64,000 nt of DNA from the NCBI RefSeq assembly GCF_004136315.1, contig NZ_CP029562.1, positions 6,533,501-6,597,500 of the forward strand, given 5' to 3'. Both the position numbers and the translations under genes were made by a program. This DNA comes from Mesorhizobium sp. Pch-S. GTDB lineage: Bacteria > Pseudomonadota > Alphaproteobacteria > Rhizobiales > Rhizobiaceae. This document shows, piece after piece, positions 41,075 to 48,023 of the stretch (its first letter is position 1; every line of letters begins with the position of its first letter). The notes under the pieces were generated by a model. That model was not told the DNA's origin, did no database searches, and worked only from the letters and a program-made list of their open reading frames with translations.

Positions 41075-41120
41075 TGGTGGGCGATGACGGGCTCGAACCG
41101 CCGACATCTTCGGTGTAAAC
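41075..41120 (-). other. attL: 3' fragment of tRNA-Val (TAC)
   Basis: Read on the minus strand, this is the 3' part of a tRNA, about nucleotides 31-76. It holds an anticodon loop with TAC, the 3' anticodon strand CGAAG, a complete T arm (GGCGG-TTCGAGC-CCGTC), the acceptor 3' strand ATCGCCC, discriminator A and encoded CCA. The 5' half is missing; the next bases do not continue the anticodon stem. This is the remnant left when a phage integrates into the 3' end of a tRNA gene, so it marks the left prophage junction. Confidence 0.85.
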
Positions 41121-41156
41121 AATGCTCCCTACCCTGAACTGTGAGCTTTTCCGGGA

Positions 41157-41242
41157 AAAGAGCACTTCGCAGATGGACGTTTCAGGCGACATGTTCCGCG
41201 TGCGTTCCACTTTTGAGGTTCGGCGTGCCAAAGAGCACTTCG
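41157..41242. repeat. 13-bp direct repeats next to attL
   Basis: AAAGAGCACTTCG occurs at 41157-41169 and again at 41230-41242. The copies are 73 bases apart and within about 120 bases of the tRNA fragment. They could be arm-type binding sites for the phage integrase; this is inference. Confidence 0.5.
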
Positions 41243-41269
41243 TAACGCCTTGGTTCTAGGAGATGAAAG

Positions 41270-41560
41270 ATGGCTGACGAAGAGATGATTGAACGAGTTG
41301 CGCGGGCTATCCATTTCCGTGGTGACGATCAAGGCGACGATGCCTGGAATTATTGCCAGAACTCGTTGAGGGTGCTGGCGCGAGAGCAGGCACGCGCTGC
41401 GATAGAAGCTATCCGCTCAGATGGCGCGGCGGGCTATCGCGTGAAGAACACCGTAGGGATGGGGGAATACTCATTCTACGAATATCTGCATGGCGCCGTT
41501 CCTCACTCGCAGGGCAACGGAAATCCGGTAGAGTTTCTTTATGTGCTGCCTTCCAAATGA
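41270..41560 (+). CDS. Hypothetical phage protein
   Basis: A 96-residue soluble protein, first gene inside attL, with an AGGAG-like site before its ATG. The N-terminal half is an acidic helix (MADEEMIERVARAIHFRGDDQGDDAWNYCQNSLRVLAREQARAAIEAI) of a kind seen in many small phage proteins. The function is unknown. It is opposite in direction to the late operon, so it is probably expressed on its own, perhaps in the lysogen. Confidence 0.65.
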   Translation: MADEEMIERVARAIHFRGDDQGDDAWNYCQNSLRVLAREQARAAIEAIRSDGAAGYRVKNTVGMGEYSFYEYLHGAVPHSQGNGNPVEFLYVLPSK

Positions 41561-41673
41561 GCCCCTACCGCCATCAGCAATGGCCATATGCCTTCATAGT
41601 AGGCGTGGCTGTCGTGTATCTGGTGGGGTATGTCGCGTGGAAGGCGATTCACTTCCTGTTATCGCTGGGATAG
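41557..41673 (+). CDS. Small single-span membrane protein
   Basis: A 38-residue protein with one transmembrane helix (FIVGVAVVYLVGYVAWKAIHFLL). Its ATG overlaps the stop of the preceding gene as ATGA, which suggests coupled translation and supports it as real despite its size. The function is unknown. Confidence 0.5.
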   Translation: MSPYRHQQWPYAFIVGVAVVYLVGYVAWKAIHFLLSLG

Positions 41674-41681
41674 AATGCACA

Positions 41682-42122
41682 ATGGCCGAAGATACCATCT
41701 TCCGTTTTGCTCTTGCCAACAAACTCGCTCGTATTAAGTACGGCGCCTCAGAGATTGTCAGCCGCAGTGATGCGCAACGAGCGTGGCCACCAACAGGCGA
41801 TCATGACACTTCTGACGAAGGCGCTTTTCGCGCCATGGCGCTTGCGCACGGCGGCCATAGGCCAGAGACATCCTACACGACGAAAGAGCGCATTCTGAAC
41901 GATTTGGACCTGTCGTTCTCGGTTCACCAAGATTTGAGAACAGGCGATTGGATTATCCATCGAACCGCATCAGCGTGCCCCAAATGCCATGGGCGTGGGT
42001 CATTTGATGTTCAAAGGATGGTCACTACGGAAATCGGCCCGGCTGAATATCTGTCTGACGAAATTGTCAGCGTCCGCGATAGGCAGGCGTGTGATTGCCA
42101 ATCCACCCCATTGCGAACGTAA
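41682..42122 (+). CDS. Hypothetical phage protein with Cys-rich zinc-finger-like end
   Basis: A 146-residue protein. The C-terminal third carries CPKCHGRGSF and a later CDC, a spacing like that of a DnaJ-type zinc ribbon. The rest is unrecognised. ATG at 41682 is chosen since it starts 8 bases after the previous stop; the ribosome site is weak. It is in the plus-strand group next to attL. Confidence 0.6.
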   Translation: MAEDTIFRFALANKLARIKYGASEIVSRSDAQRAWPPTGDHDTSDEGAFRAMALAHGGHRPETSYTTKERILNDLDLSFSVHQDLRTGDWIIHRTASACPKCHGRGSFDVQRMVTTEIGPAEYLSDEIVSVRDRQACDCQSTPLRT

Positions 42123-42188
42123 CCGGAACATGCAACCCTTATCGTCCGGGGTGTGAAACTTCCTTGGTGGGGACACTGAGGCGAGCAA

Positions 42189-42443
42189 ATGGGCATACGA
42201 ACGAACGCAATCCACGACTTCAACTACCAGATCCACATGCTCGATTCGCACGGGAAAGTGTTCGAAACACTAGCAATGGCCAACAACTTCGAGGTAGCCA
42301 AGGCTGCTTTTGAGGCGTCCTTGGCCTCCCGGACTTGGTGCACCATCGAACTTTGCAACGGCGGCAAAATTATCGAGCAAGCCACGACAGGCGGCTACGA
42401 TATCGAGACAAAGACAGTCCCGATCTTGAATAGGCGCAAATGA
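42189..42443 (+). CDS. Hypothetical phage protein
   Basis: An 84-residue protein with GAGG seven bases before its ATG. It shows a mixed alpha/beta pattern (YQIHMLDSHGKVFETLAMAN) and ends with basic residues. I do not recognise the family. It belongs to the plus-strand group at attL. Confidence 0.6.
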   Translation: MGIRTNAIHDFNYQIHMLDSHGKVFETLAMANNFEVAKAAFEASLASRTWCTIELCNGGKIIEQATTGGYDIETKTVPILNRRK

Positions 42444-42459
42444 GCGCTACTCTGCCGAA

Positions 42460-42654
42460 ATGGCGAGGAAAGCACGCAAGATAGGCGTAGGGGATGTGGT
42501 GACGCTGCAAGCGCGAGTAACAGGCGTTGGCGTCATAGACGGCTATATCACCGTCGAGATCAACGGGCAGAAGCAGACGATACCGGAAGACTTGTCCGAG
42601 ATAATCGACGTGAAGCCGTTCAATCCGGCTGACGTGTATAAGCGGGTGAGGTGA
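42460..42654 (+). CDS. Hypothetical phage protein, small beta-barrel-like
   Basis: A 64-residue basic protein with alternating beta strands (VGDVVTLQARVTGVGVIDGYITVEINGQKQTIPE), suggesting a small OB/SH3-like barrel. Its stop abuts the stop of the convergent minus-strand gene with no base between. The function is unknown. Confidence 0.55.
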   Translation: MARKARKIGVGDVVTLQARVTGVGVIDGYITVEINGQKQTIPEDLSEIIDVKPFNPADVYKRVR

Positions 42655-42954
42655 TTATTCTTCCTTGGCCGGCCTAGCTTGCCAAGCCTCTGCCGCGCGC
42701 TTGAGAGCGCCGGCTACCCACCATGAGACGAAGGCAGCGAGACAGGCGGCTGCAAAGAGCCCTTCCCCGTCTGTTGAGAATCCTGCCTTGTCCTGAACAT
42801 AGGGGGCGAATGCAGCACCGCAAATAAGCGCTGCTGTCGTGCGGCGGAAGAAACCGCGAATAGTGCGAGGAGGGACAAACACCAGGGCGACAACAGCACC
42901 AGCTATCGACCCGGCAGCTTTAAACATCATTGCGCTTATCAATTCTGGCGTCAT
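42655..42954 (-). CDS. Phage membrane protein, holin-like size
   Basis: A 99-residue protein with an N-terminal transmembrane helix (AAGSIAGAVVALVFVP), a basic loop (PRTIRGFFRRTT), and two more hydrophobic segments. It is the last gene of the late operon. Its ATG overlaps the preceding stop as ATGA. Its size and position after the lysis module suggest a lysis or membrane role; this is not proven. Confidence 0.65.
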   Translation of the reverse strand: MTPELISAMMFKAAGSIAGAVVALVFVPPRTIRGFFRRTTAALICGAAFAPYVQDKAGFSTDGEGLFAAACLAAFVSWWVAGALKRAAEAWQARPAKEE

Positions 42955-43054
42955 TTGACTTGCCAGAACGGAGGGTGGTTTCTTTTCGAGAATAGAGCGC
43001 GAGCGAGACCAAAAAGCCGGCGACCCCGATAGCTGCCAGAACGAAGCCGAGCAT
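42920..43054 (-). CDS. Candidate overlapping small membrane protein
   Basis: A 44-residue reading frame, MLGFVLAAIGVAGFLVSLALY then a charged tail rich in Lys, Arg and Asp. It has AGGG six bases before its ATG. It overlaps the ends of both the 162-residue gene and the 99-residue gene in another frame. The single-helix, charged-tail design is typical of small lysis or antiholin proteins. Chance cannot be excluded. Confidence 0.4.
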   Translation of the reverse strand: MLGFVLAAIGVAGFLVSLALYSRKETTLRSGKSNDARIDKRNDV

Positions 43055-43439
43055 AGCCAGCCCTATCCATGATGCCGGTAGCGGCGATGAGCAGAAGAGC
43101 TGCGGCATTGACGACCTCAAGACTTACGGCAAAAAGCAGCTGGGTTTTGATGATGCCTGCCAGATAGAGGATATCGAGCAGGATCATGGCATGGAACATG
43201 TTCCACGTGCGCAATTCCCAACGCTGCTGGGCGAGCGAATAGATGGCCAAGCAGATAGCCAGATTAGTGGCCATGCCGTATGCAGCCCCATAGGGAAGCC
43301 CAGCATTGTGCCACCAAGCCGACGTGACATAGGAGAGCGCGCCGAGTGCTATCCAGAAGACGGCGCGCGGTAGGTGCCAAGCACAGGCGGCGGCAAGTAC
43401 CGCCATTGTGATCAGCGTCCAGTGATACCATTCAAGCAT
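42951..43439 (-). CDS. Phage polytopic membrane protein
   Basis: A 162-residue protein with four or five hydrophobic helices (starting WYHWTLITMAVLAAACAW) and a basic C terminus. Its start shares one base with the stop of the previous gene (TGATG). I do not recognise the family. It lies in the string of small membrane proteins after the spanin genes. Confidence 0.65.
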   Translation of the reverse strand: MLEWYHWTLITMAVLAAACAWHLPRAVFWIALGALSYVTSAWWHNAGLPYGAAYGMATNLAICLAIYSLAQQRWELRTWNMFHAMILLDILYLAGIIKTQLLFAVSLEVVNAAALLLIAATGIMDRAGYARLRSGSYRGRRLFGLARALFSKRNHPPFWQVK

Positions 43440-43801
43440 CAGCGACCGCCGTCCATTGTCCCGATCGGAGCGAATGGCGCTAGAACAGCGTATTCACCGC
43501 CGACATCGCATTCGGCTGCCTTGGCCCATTCAGTCGCTTGCTTGTGAAGCGGATAGATTTCCTCCTCAATGGCCGCGATTTGGCCGGCGAGGCGCCCCAT
43601 TTTCGAAATCATCACCATGGCATCGGTGCCATTAGGAATGATGCCGGCCTGATAGGCTTTCTTCAGAAGATCCTCGAATGCTGCGAAATCACCGCGCGCC
43701 AGGTGAAGGCGCTTTTCGGCTGTGCCAATTCTCTTGGCCGCCTTCTCTACAATTGCGTTCTGCTCTTCAGACATCTTGTTGCCCTTAGCCCGGTCCAGCA
43801 T
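43439..43801 (-). CDS. Hypothetical phage helical protein
   Basis: A 120-residue, largely helical soluble protein (EKAAKRIGTAEKRLHLARGDFAAFEDLLKKAY). ATG at 43801 has a strong GGAGG five bases upstream, so it is preferred to the internal ATG at 43774. The function is unknown. Confidence 0.68.
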   Translation of the reverse strand: MLDRAKGNKMSEEQNAIVEKAAKRIGTAEKRLHLARGDFAAFEDLLKKAYQAGIIPNGTDAMVMISKMGRLAGQIAAIEEEIYPLHKQATEWAKAAECDVGGEYAVLAPFAPIGTMDGGR

Positions 43802-43847
43802 TGTTTCCTCCCATCAGCCGGTTTCCGATGGGGAGAATAAGCACAAA

Positions 43848-44375
43848 TCAGGGTTGTCGTCTTTCGAGTCGGTCTAGCCGCTCCTGCACGTCCTTGAAGA
43901 AGTCCCGCGCGCCGTAGAGGCTTGAAAGCTGGTTCTTTACTTCGTCTATCTGGCGCTGTTGATCTTTGTCGGTGTTGGCTTGCGAGAGCCAAATCTGCTG
44001 ATGCTCTTCACGTGGAACAGAGCGTGCCTGTTGCGCCTTGATGTCGGCAAAGGCTGCGTTGGTATCCTGCCGGTTCACAACGCGGTTGTTTTCGTAGGTC
44101 GCGCGGAAATCATTCAGGCTCGAAACGATGTTGCTGTTCTGCTGCATCAAGCCCCAGGCAACCACGCCGCCCACAACCGTGACGAACGAAGTCATGACCG
44201 TGAACAGGAGCCCTGCCCCGGCGAGGATCGTGGCCCAAGGGGTCTTGGACTTCTCATCGAATTTCGAAACGAGGCCGTGAATATCCTTGCGGATGGATTC
44301 AACTGCCGCCTCTACGCCTGTAACGCGCTGTGTAAGTGCCGCGACTTCGCTCGGGGAAACGCTGTTATCAGTCAT
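43848..44375 (-). CDS. Phage membrane protein with coiled coil
   Basis: A 175-residue protein: an N-terminal helical region (SEVAALTQRVTGVEAAVESIRKD), a transmembrane segment at about residues 47-77 (ILAGAGLLFTVMTSFVTVVGG), then a long charged coiled coil to the end. Its ATG overlaps the Rz1-like stop (ATGA). It may act in lysis or superinfection exclusion; unproven. Confidence 0.68.
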   Translation of the reverse strand: MTDNSVSPSEVAALTQRVTGVEAAVESIRKDIHGLVSKFDEKSKTPWATILAGAGLLFTVMTSFVTVVGGVVAWGLMQQNSNIVSSLNDFRATYENNRVVNRQDTNAAFADIKAQQARSVPREEHQQIWLSQANTDKDQQRQIDEVKNQLSSLYGARDFFKDVQERLDRLERRQP

Positions 44376-44578
44376 TTCCGGCAGTACGCATCACGACGCG
44401 CATTCAGAGCGCGGTTGCCGTCTATGGTCTCTGGCGTATCCTTCGACGCGGAATAGGTCGCAGGCGTCCAAATCGAACAGACAGCCTTATCGATTGTCGC
44501 GGTTGTAGGGGTCGTCAGACACCCTGCCAGTGGGGCGAGCATTGCTAGCGTCAGTGATATCCTGAAGATGCTTGGCAT
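44372..44578 (-). CDS. Rz1-like outer-membrane spanin lipoprotein
   Basis: A 68-residue lipoprotein with a signal peptide and lipobox LAGC at residues 17-20, giving a mature protein of 49 residues. It begins inside the reading frame of the Rz-like gene in another frame and runs past its end, as in overlapping Rz/Rz1 pairs. It would link to the inner-membrane spanin to break the outer membrane at lysis. Unlike lambda Rz1 it is not strongly Pro-rich. Confidence 0.72.
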   Translation of the reverse strand: MPSIFRISLTLAMLAPLAGCLTTPTTATIDKAVCSIWTPATYSASKDTPETIDGNRALNARRDAYCRK

Positions 44579-44711
44579 AGGCGTCTGCCTCCTTTGCCTT
44601 CTGTGCGTTCACGGCGGCGGTGTATCCAGATTGGCGAAGTTTCCAGCCTACGAAGATGGCTGCAATGGTGGCGGCAATCTGGGGCCAAAACTGAAGGAGA
44701 AGCGCGGTCAT
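44487..44711 (-). CDS. Rz-like inner-membrane spanin
   Basis: A 74-residue protein with one N-terminal transmembrane helix (FWPQIAATIAAIFVGW) and a periplasmic helical part (YTAAVNAQKAKEADAYAKHLQDITDA). The Rz1-like gene starts inside it in another frame. ATG at 44711 overlaps the preceding stop as ATGA, which fixes the start over the longer frame at 44771. Short for an Rz, but the pair arrangement is typical. Confidence 0.68.
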   Translation of the reverse strand: MTALLLQFWPQIAATIAAIFVGWKLRQSGYTAAVNAQKAKEADAYAKHLQDITDASNARPTGRVSDDPYNRDNR

Positions 44712-44959
44712 TGCATCGCCGTCCCGATGCTGTAAGCCGGCCCAGAAATGATCTGGGCGCGTTTTGGACATGCGATGTTGCCGCAGGCGCCCTTACATTC
44801 CGAGCATGGATCGTGTGGCACTGCTCCGATCCGGTTAGGCCAACCGGGATATGGGAGAGGATTGTAGAGTGGCGCGATTCCGGAACTGCCAGGGCACGTA
44901 TCCACATGTGGTCCGTGGTGCTTCTGGCATGATGGACAGAACCAAGCAGCGCGGGTCAT
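44708..44959 (-). CDS. Small Cys-rich phage protein
   Basis: An 83-residue protein with several Cys pairs (FCPSCQKHHGPH, DPCSECKGACGNIACPKR), probably a double zinc ribbon. It is linked by ATGA overlaps to the holin-like gene before it and the Rz-like gene after it. The function is unknown. Confidence 0.65.
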   Translation of the reverse strand: MTRAAWFCPSCQKHHGPHVDTCPGSSGIAPLYNPLPYPGWPNRIGAVPHDPCSECKGACGNIACPKRAQIISGPAYSIGTAMQ

Positions 44960-45147
44960 TTCGCCCACCCGAGTTTGCGAGCGATGAAATACCAACCTTC
45001 AGCAGCGGCACCGAGAGCCGCGCCAATGGCCAACTGCACATCGGGATCAGTTGCCAGGGTATTGCCTGCGTCATCTGACAACAGGCCGCGCGCGATAAGA
45101 TAGCCGGCGCCGTAGCGGAGGCCGATACGAATGAGGACAGCAGCCAT
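44956..45147 (-). CDS. Pam3-gp28-like putative holin
   Basis: A 63-residue protein with two hydrophobic stretches (AAVLIRIGLRYGAGYLIARGLL and VQLAIGAALGAAAEGWYFIARKLGW). The RYGAGYL, DPDVQ and E-WY-ARKLGW pattern fits my memory of the Pam3-gp28 putative holin family. It lies two bases after the endolysin gene, as expected for a holin that releases or exposes it. Confidence 0.7.
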   Translation of the reverse strand: MAAVLIRIGLRYGAGYLIARGLLSDDAGNTLATDPDVQLAIGAALGAAAEGWYFIARKLGWAK

Positions 45148-45149
45148 AA

Positions 45150-45890
45150 CTACGCTCCTTTGCGTCGAAAGATGATGTCGAGGATGATTTGCAGAAGGCT
45201 GCGCTTAACTGGAGGCGTCGATGCCTGTGGCGCTGGCTCGGGCGGAGGGGATTGAGGCGCAGCAGGAGTGACCACGACCGTTTCAGCGGGCTTTTCTGCT
45301 GGCGTTAGCAGTGTCTTCGGCGCCTGCCCGATGTAGCCAGCGGCACGCAGTGCGGTTTCGAAAGCCTTGGCGTATCCCGCGATCAGTTCGGCCTTGTCCA
45401 TGCCGTTGACGATCCGGCGCGCATTCACATAGTCGGCCTTATCGCCGCTGATGTAGTCGGACAGCTTCTTGCGGGTGAACCATCCCTCCATCATCCCCCG
45501 AAAGAGGATTTCAGAAGCGATATCGAGATCCAGAGCCTTCTCAGGAAACTTGACCAGATTGATGCCAAGCACCTCGCCAGCGTGCTGGTAGTTCTCCAAC
45601 CATGTGAGCTGCACGAACCCGCGCCCGAAATAGATCTTGTCATATGGGCCGGCTGGTTTGCCGTATGGGCGTCCCTTCCCTTTGCCATACTCTTCGATTG
45701 GCAGCATGGTGCGAGCCGTCTCGTGGTAGGCAGTTGCCAGAACATACGCGAGTTGGCGAAGCGGCAAGCCGATGGACTGGCCTTCATTTAGAAGCGCCTC
45801 CGTCCCATTGACCTGGGTTTGTGAAAGGGAAGTTCCGAACACGCCAGAATTGCGCGCGCGAAGGCTCTCGTAGAACTTGCTACGATCCAT
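45150..45890 (-). CDS. Endolysin, GH19 chitinase-like
   Basis: A 246-residue lysozyme-like enzyme. The GH19-type core includes VLATAYHETARTMLPIEEYG (catalytic Glu in HET, about residue 57) and KIYFGRGFVQLTWLENYQHAG. After the catalytic domain comes a Pro/Ala-rich linker (residues about 195-228) and a hydrophobic, basic C terminus (LLQIILDIIFRRKG) that could anchor it to the membrane. It degrades peptidoglycan at lysis. A good AAGGA site precedes the ATG. Confidence 0.87.
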   Translation of the reverse strand: MDRSKFYESLRARNSGVFGTSLSQTQVNGTEALLNEGQSIGLPLRQLAYVLATAYHETARTMLPIEEYGKGKGRPYGKPAGPYDKIYFGRGFVQLTWLENYQHAGEVLGINLVKFPEKALDLDIASEILFRGMMEGWFTRKKLSDYISGDKADYVNARRIVNGMDKAELIAGYAKAFETALRAAGYIGQAPKTLLTPAEKPAETVVVTPAAPQSPPPEPAPQASTPPVKRSLLQIILDIIFRRKGA

Positions 45891-45933
45891 GGATTGTCCT
45901 TTCAGGAGGAGAGGGTTTGAAGCGGAGCGCTCG

Positions 45934-46398
45934 CTATTCGCGGAAGCGAAGGACGCTCATGTGTCCGCCGCGATCCAGCTTGATTTTATCGTTCGGTCCT
46001 TCGCCATCGGACCCGGCGTATCCGATTGCGGCGACATAATAGTCACCCGATTTTTCAATCAGCACTCTGTCTGTCATGTTCCGCACCATGTGGTGCATCG
46101 CGGGTGTGACGTTTTCACCAAGGCCATAACGAGGGTTGGTAATGGGCTGACCGGAAATCCCCGTCGCGCTCTGTGTGAGAACTAATTTCGAAGTGAACTC
46201 GACATTGTACCCAAGATCGTTCGTCACTTGGAACATGGCCTCGATATCGAGAATGTCGCCTCGCTCGCATCCCGGCAAAAAGACATGTCCTATGCGAACT
46301 TCTGGAGGCAAGATCCCGGTCCCGGCGCCATAGAAATCTGCATCTAGGAAGCTGACGAGTTCGCAGGGTTGGCGACTTTGGAAAAGCTCTACCTTCAT
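45934..46398 (-). CDS. Hypothetical phage tail-region protein
   Basis: A 154-residue, mostly beta protein (PPEVRIGHVFLPGCERGDILDIEAMFQVTNDLGYNVEFTSKLVL). Its ATG overlaps the stop of the upstream gene. It lies between the tail proteins and the endolysin, so it is probably a virion or tail-tip component. Family unknown. Confidence 0.62.
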   Translation of the reverse strand: MKVELFQSRQPCELVSFLDADFYGAGTGILPPEVRIGHVFLPGCERGDILDIEAMFQVTNDLGYNVEFTSKLVLTQSATGISGQPITNPRYGLGENVTPAMHHMVRNMTDRVLIEKSGDYYVAAIGYAGSDGEGPNDKIKLDRGGHMSVLRFRE

Positions 46399-46874
46399 GG
46401 TGCATACTCAGATGCGACTATGAGGCTGGGTGTCCCAAAAATATGCTGGTTGTCTCCCCTGCGGCCTAGATAGCCCGTACCCGACCAAACCCGCCAGAAA
46501 ACAGCATAGGTATGGTCCCCGCCTCCGTGCGTGCTGTCTATCCACGTGCAGGAGAGAGGCACGATATCAGCGTTTGATTGCGGATAGGCCGATGCGCCGA
46601 TATCGAGGAGGTTGCCGTCCCGAAACAGGGCCAATTGCACCAATCCAGACGCGGAATGACCGCATACCCCACTGAAGTCAAAACGAACGTTGTTCGCCGC
46701 GCCGATGCCCGCAAGAGATAGGCTGAGTTGTGGAACAGCCGTCCATGCTGTGTTTTGCGTTGACGGATCGGCGGCATTCCGCGCGTGAGCGATACGCTTG
46801 ATCGGCCCTGAAACAGGGGATGGCAGGCTATCTGCCGGAATGCCTATCGTAATCTTGAGCGGAATATCGACCAT
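46395..46874 (-). CDS. Hypothetical phage tail-region protein
   Basis: A 159-residue beta-rich protein with many aromatic and Gly residues near the C terminus (CTWIDSTHGGGDHTYAVFWRVWSGTGYLG). This looks like a receptor-facing or tail-fibre-associated jelly-roll domain. It overlaps the next gene by four bases. Family unknown. Confidence 0.62.
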   Translation of the reverse strand: MVDIPLKITIGIPADSLPSPVSGPIKRIAHARNAADPSTQNTAWTAVPQLSLSLAGIGAANNVRFDFSGVCGHSASGLVQLALFRDGNLLDIGASAYPQSNADIVPLSCTWIDSTHGGGDHTYAVFWRVWSGTGYLGRRGDNQHIFGTPSLIVASEYAP

Positions 46875-46888
46875 AGGGCAATTTCCTT

Positions 46889-47704
46889 CTACTGGACTGT
46901 TGTGAAAAGAGCGCCGACAGCATCGCCTGTGCCAAATACAGTGAAGGTCCCCCCTGCACTGATTTCGGCAAATATGCTGGCGTAGTGGTATCCCTCCGAT
47001 AGATCGCGGATACCTGAGCAGCTCAACGGCGCGCTCGTTGACAGTGCGGTCCCTGTGCGACCCGTTATCGTAGAGCTTCCGTCAAGGCCGATAACCAAGA
47101 TGCCGCTACCAACACCCGATGTTCGTCCCCACCCTGAGAACATTGTTGTCACGGCTTCGTCTGCCCAGATCAGAAATTCGTTTCTGATTTCGGTGTTCAG
47201 CTCTACGAAGGTTGCAGAGGTTGTAGACCTGTCCGCCGAATAGGTCGCTGCACCGCGCTTGCTCTTAGGGCGATTGAACCAAGACCGGACGAAGCGCTGC
47301 CCAAGGGAATCCACCCAGGCGGGACCGGTTACAGGCCGCGCCATCCCTACAAGAGTTCTGGTCGCATCACCGCTCATCACTTCAACGCCATTCAAGCCGG
47401 TCACATGCCCTGTTGTGGAAGCGACAAGAGCGTTCACAACACCGCCCGATTGAGTGGCGTATATGTAGTAGAGAGTGGATGGGGTTAGGCCCGTAGCCGC
47501 AAGAGAAACGCCGCCAGAAGGGACTGTGCAAAGCATCCCGTTGACATACAAATAGTTGCCACCCAATGGCGTCAGGACGAGGTTCCCACCTGAAAGCGCC
47601 AAGGTACATTGCCCATTGCCAGCGGTGGCGGAAGTCGAGACCTTGCCGGCAAGTTCACGTAGGATCTCGTTTCGCCAGTCAGGCGAGAAGATTGAGACGG
47701 TCAT
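46889..47704 (-). CDS. Putative tail fibre/appendage protein
   Basis: A 271-residue Ser/Thr/Gly-rich beta protein. The N-terminal part (ALSGGNLVLTPLGGNYLYVNG, then LTPSTLYYIYAT) resembles the head-binding or shaft region of phage appendages. The C-terminal half is also beta-rich. It is in the tail-fibre gene cluster, linked by ATGA to the Cys-motif gene. The function is inferred from position and composition. Confidence 0.65.
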   Translation of the reverse strand: MTVSIFSPDWRNEILRELAGKVSTSATAGNGQCTLALSGGNLVLTPLGGNYLYVNGMLCTVPSGGVSLAATGLTPSTLYYIYATQSGGVVNALVASTTGHVTGLNGVEVMSGDATRTLVGMARPVTGPAWVDSLGQRFVRSWFNRPKSKRGAATYSADRSTTSATFVELNTEIRNEFLIWADEAVTTMFSGWGRTSGVGSGILVIGLDGSSTITGRTGTALSTSAPLSCSGIRDLSEGYHYASIFAEISAGGTFTVFGTGDAVGALFTTVQ

Positions 47705-48018
47705 TCGCCGTTCCCAGGCAACATCGCGATGTTGCGCATCGATTGCAGAGCCATCAATTTCTGGCCTGTGCCGTTGGCCCTAACCATCTCATTGCGGAAG
47801 CTCTCGACGGCGGCCCCGGTCTGTCTCGATTGGTTGGCGTTCTCGATCATGAGGACAGGCGTCCAAGCGAAGGAACAGCCCCATTCATCGACTTCCTTAC
47901 CGGAATTGCTGTCAGTGCCCCGCACGAGAACGAACAACGGGCATCTGTGACAAACCTTCGAAACGTCCTTTTGATGGAAGGGGCAGATTTCGCCTTTTGT
48001 CGCGATCGGTTTTTGCAT
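47701..48018 (-). CDS. Conserved phage protein with C..CxxC..C motif
   Basis: A 105-residue protein with Cys at positions 12, 23, 26 and 48 (and His 15), able to bind zinc or an Fe-S cluster. The C-terminal half (ENANQSRQTGAAVESFRNEMVR) looks like a conserved phage segment that I recall next to tail-fibre genes of other podophages. The function is unknown. Confidence 0.68.
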   Translation of the reverse strand: MQKPIATKGEICPFHQKDVSKVCHRCPLFVLVRGTDSNSGKEVDEWGCSFAWTPVLMIENANQSRQTGAAVESFRNEMVRANGTGQKLMALQSMRNIAMLPGNGE

Positions 48019-48023
48019 AGGCC

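Larger units (their letters stand above)
40935..41269. other. 335-base host/prophage boundary region
   Basis: This gap holds the permease terminator (40961-40990), the tRNA-Val 3' fragment (41075-41120) and, inside the prophage, two 13-base direct repeats (41157 and 41230). I see no convincing gene in it. Confidence 0.75.

Noticed and set aside
41075..41120. Complete tRNA gene
   Set aside because: Only nucleotides about 31-76 are present; no D arm or 5' acceptor strand lies on the far side.
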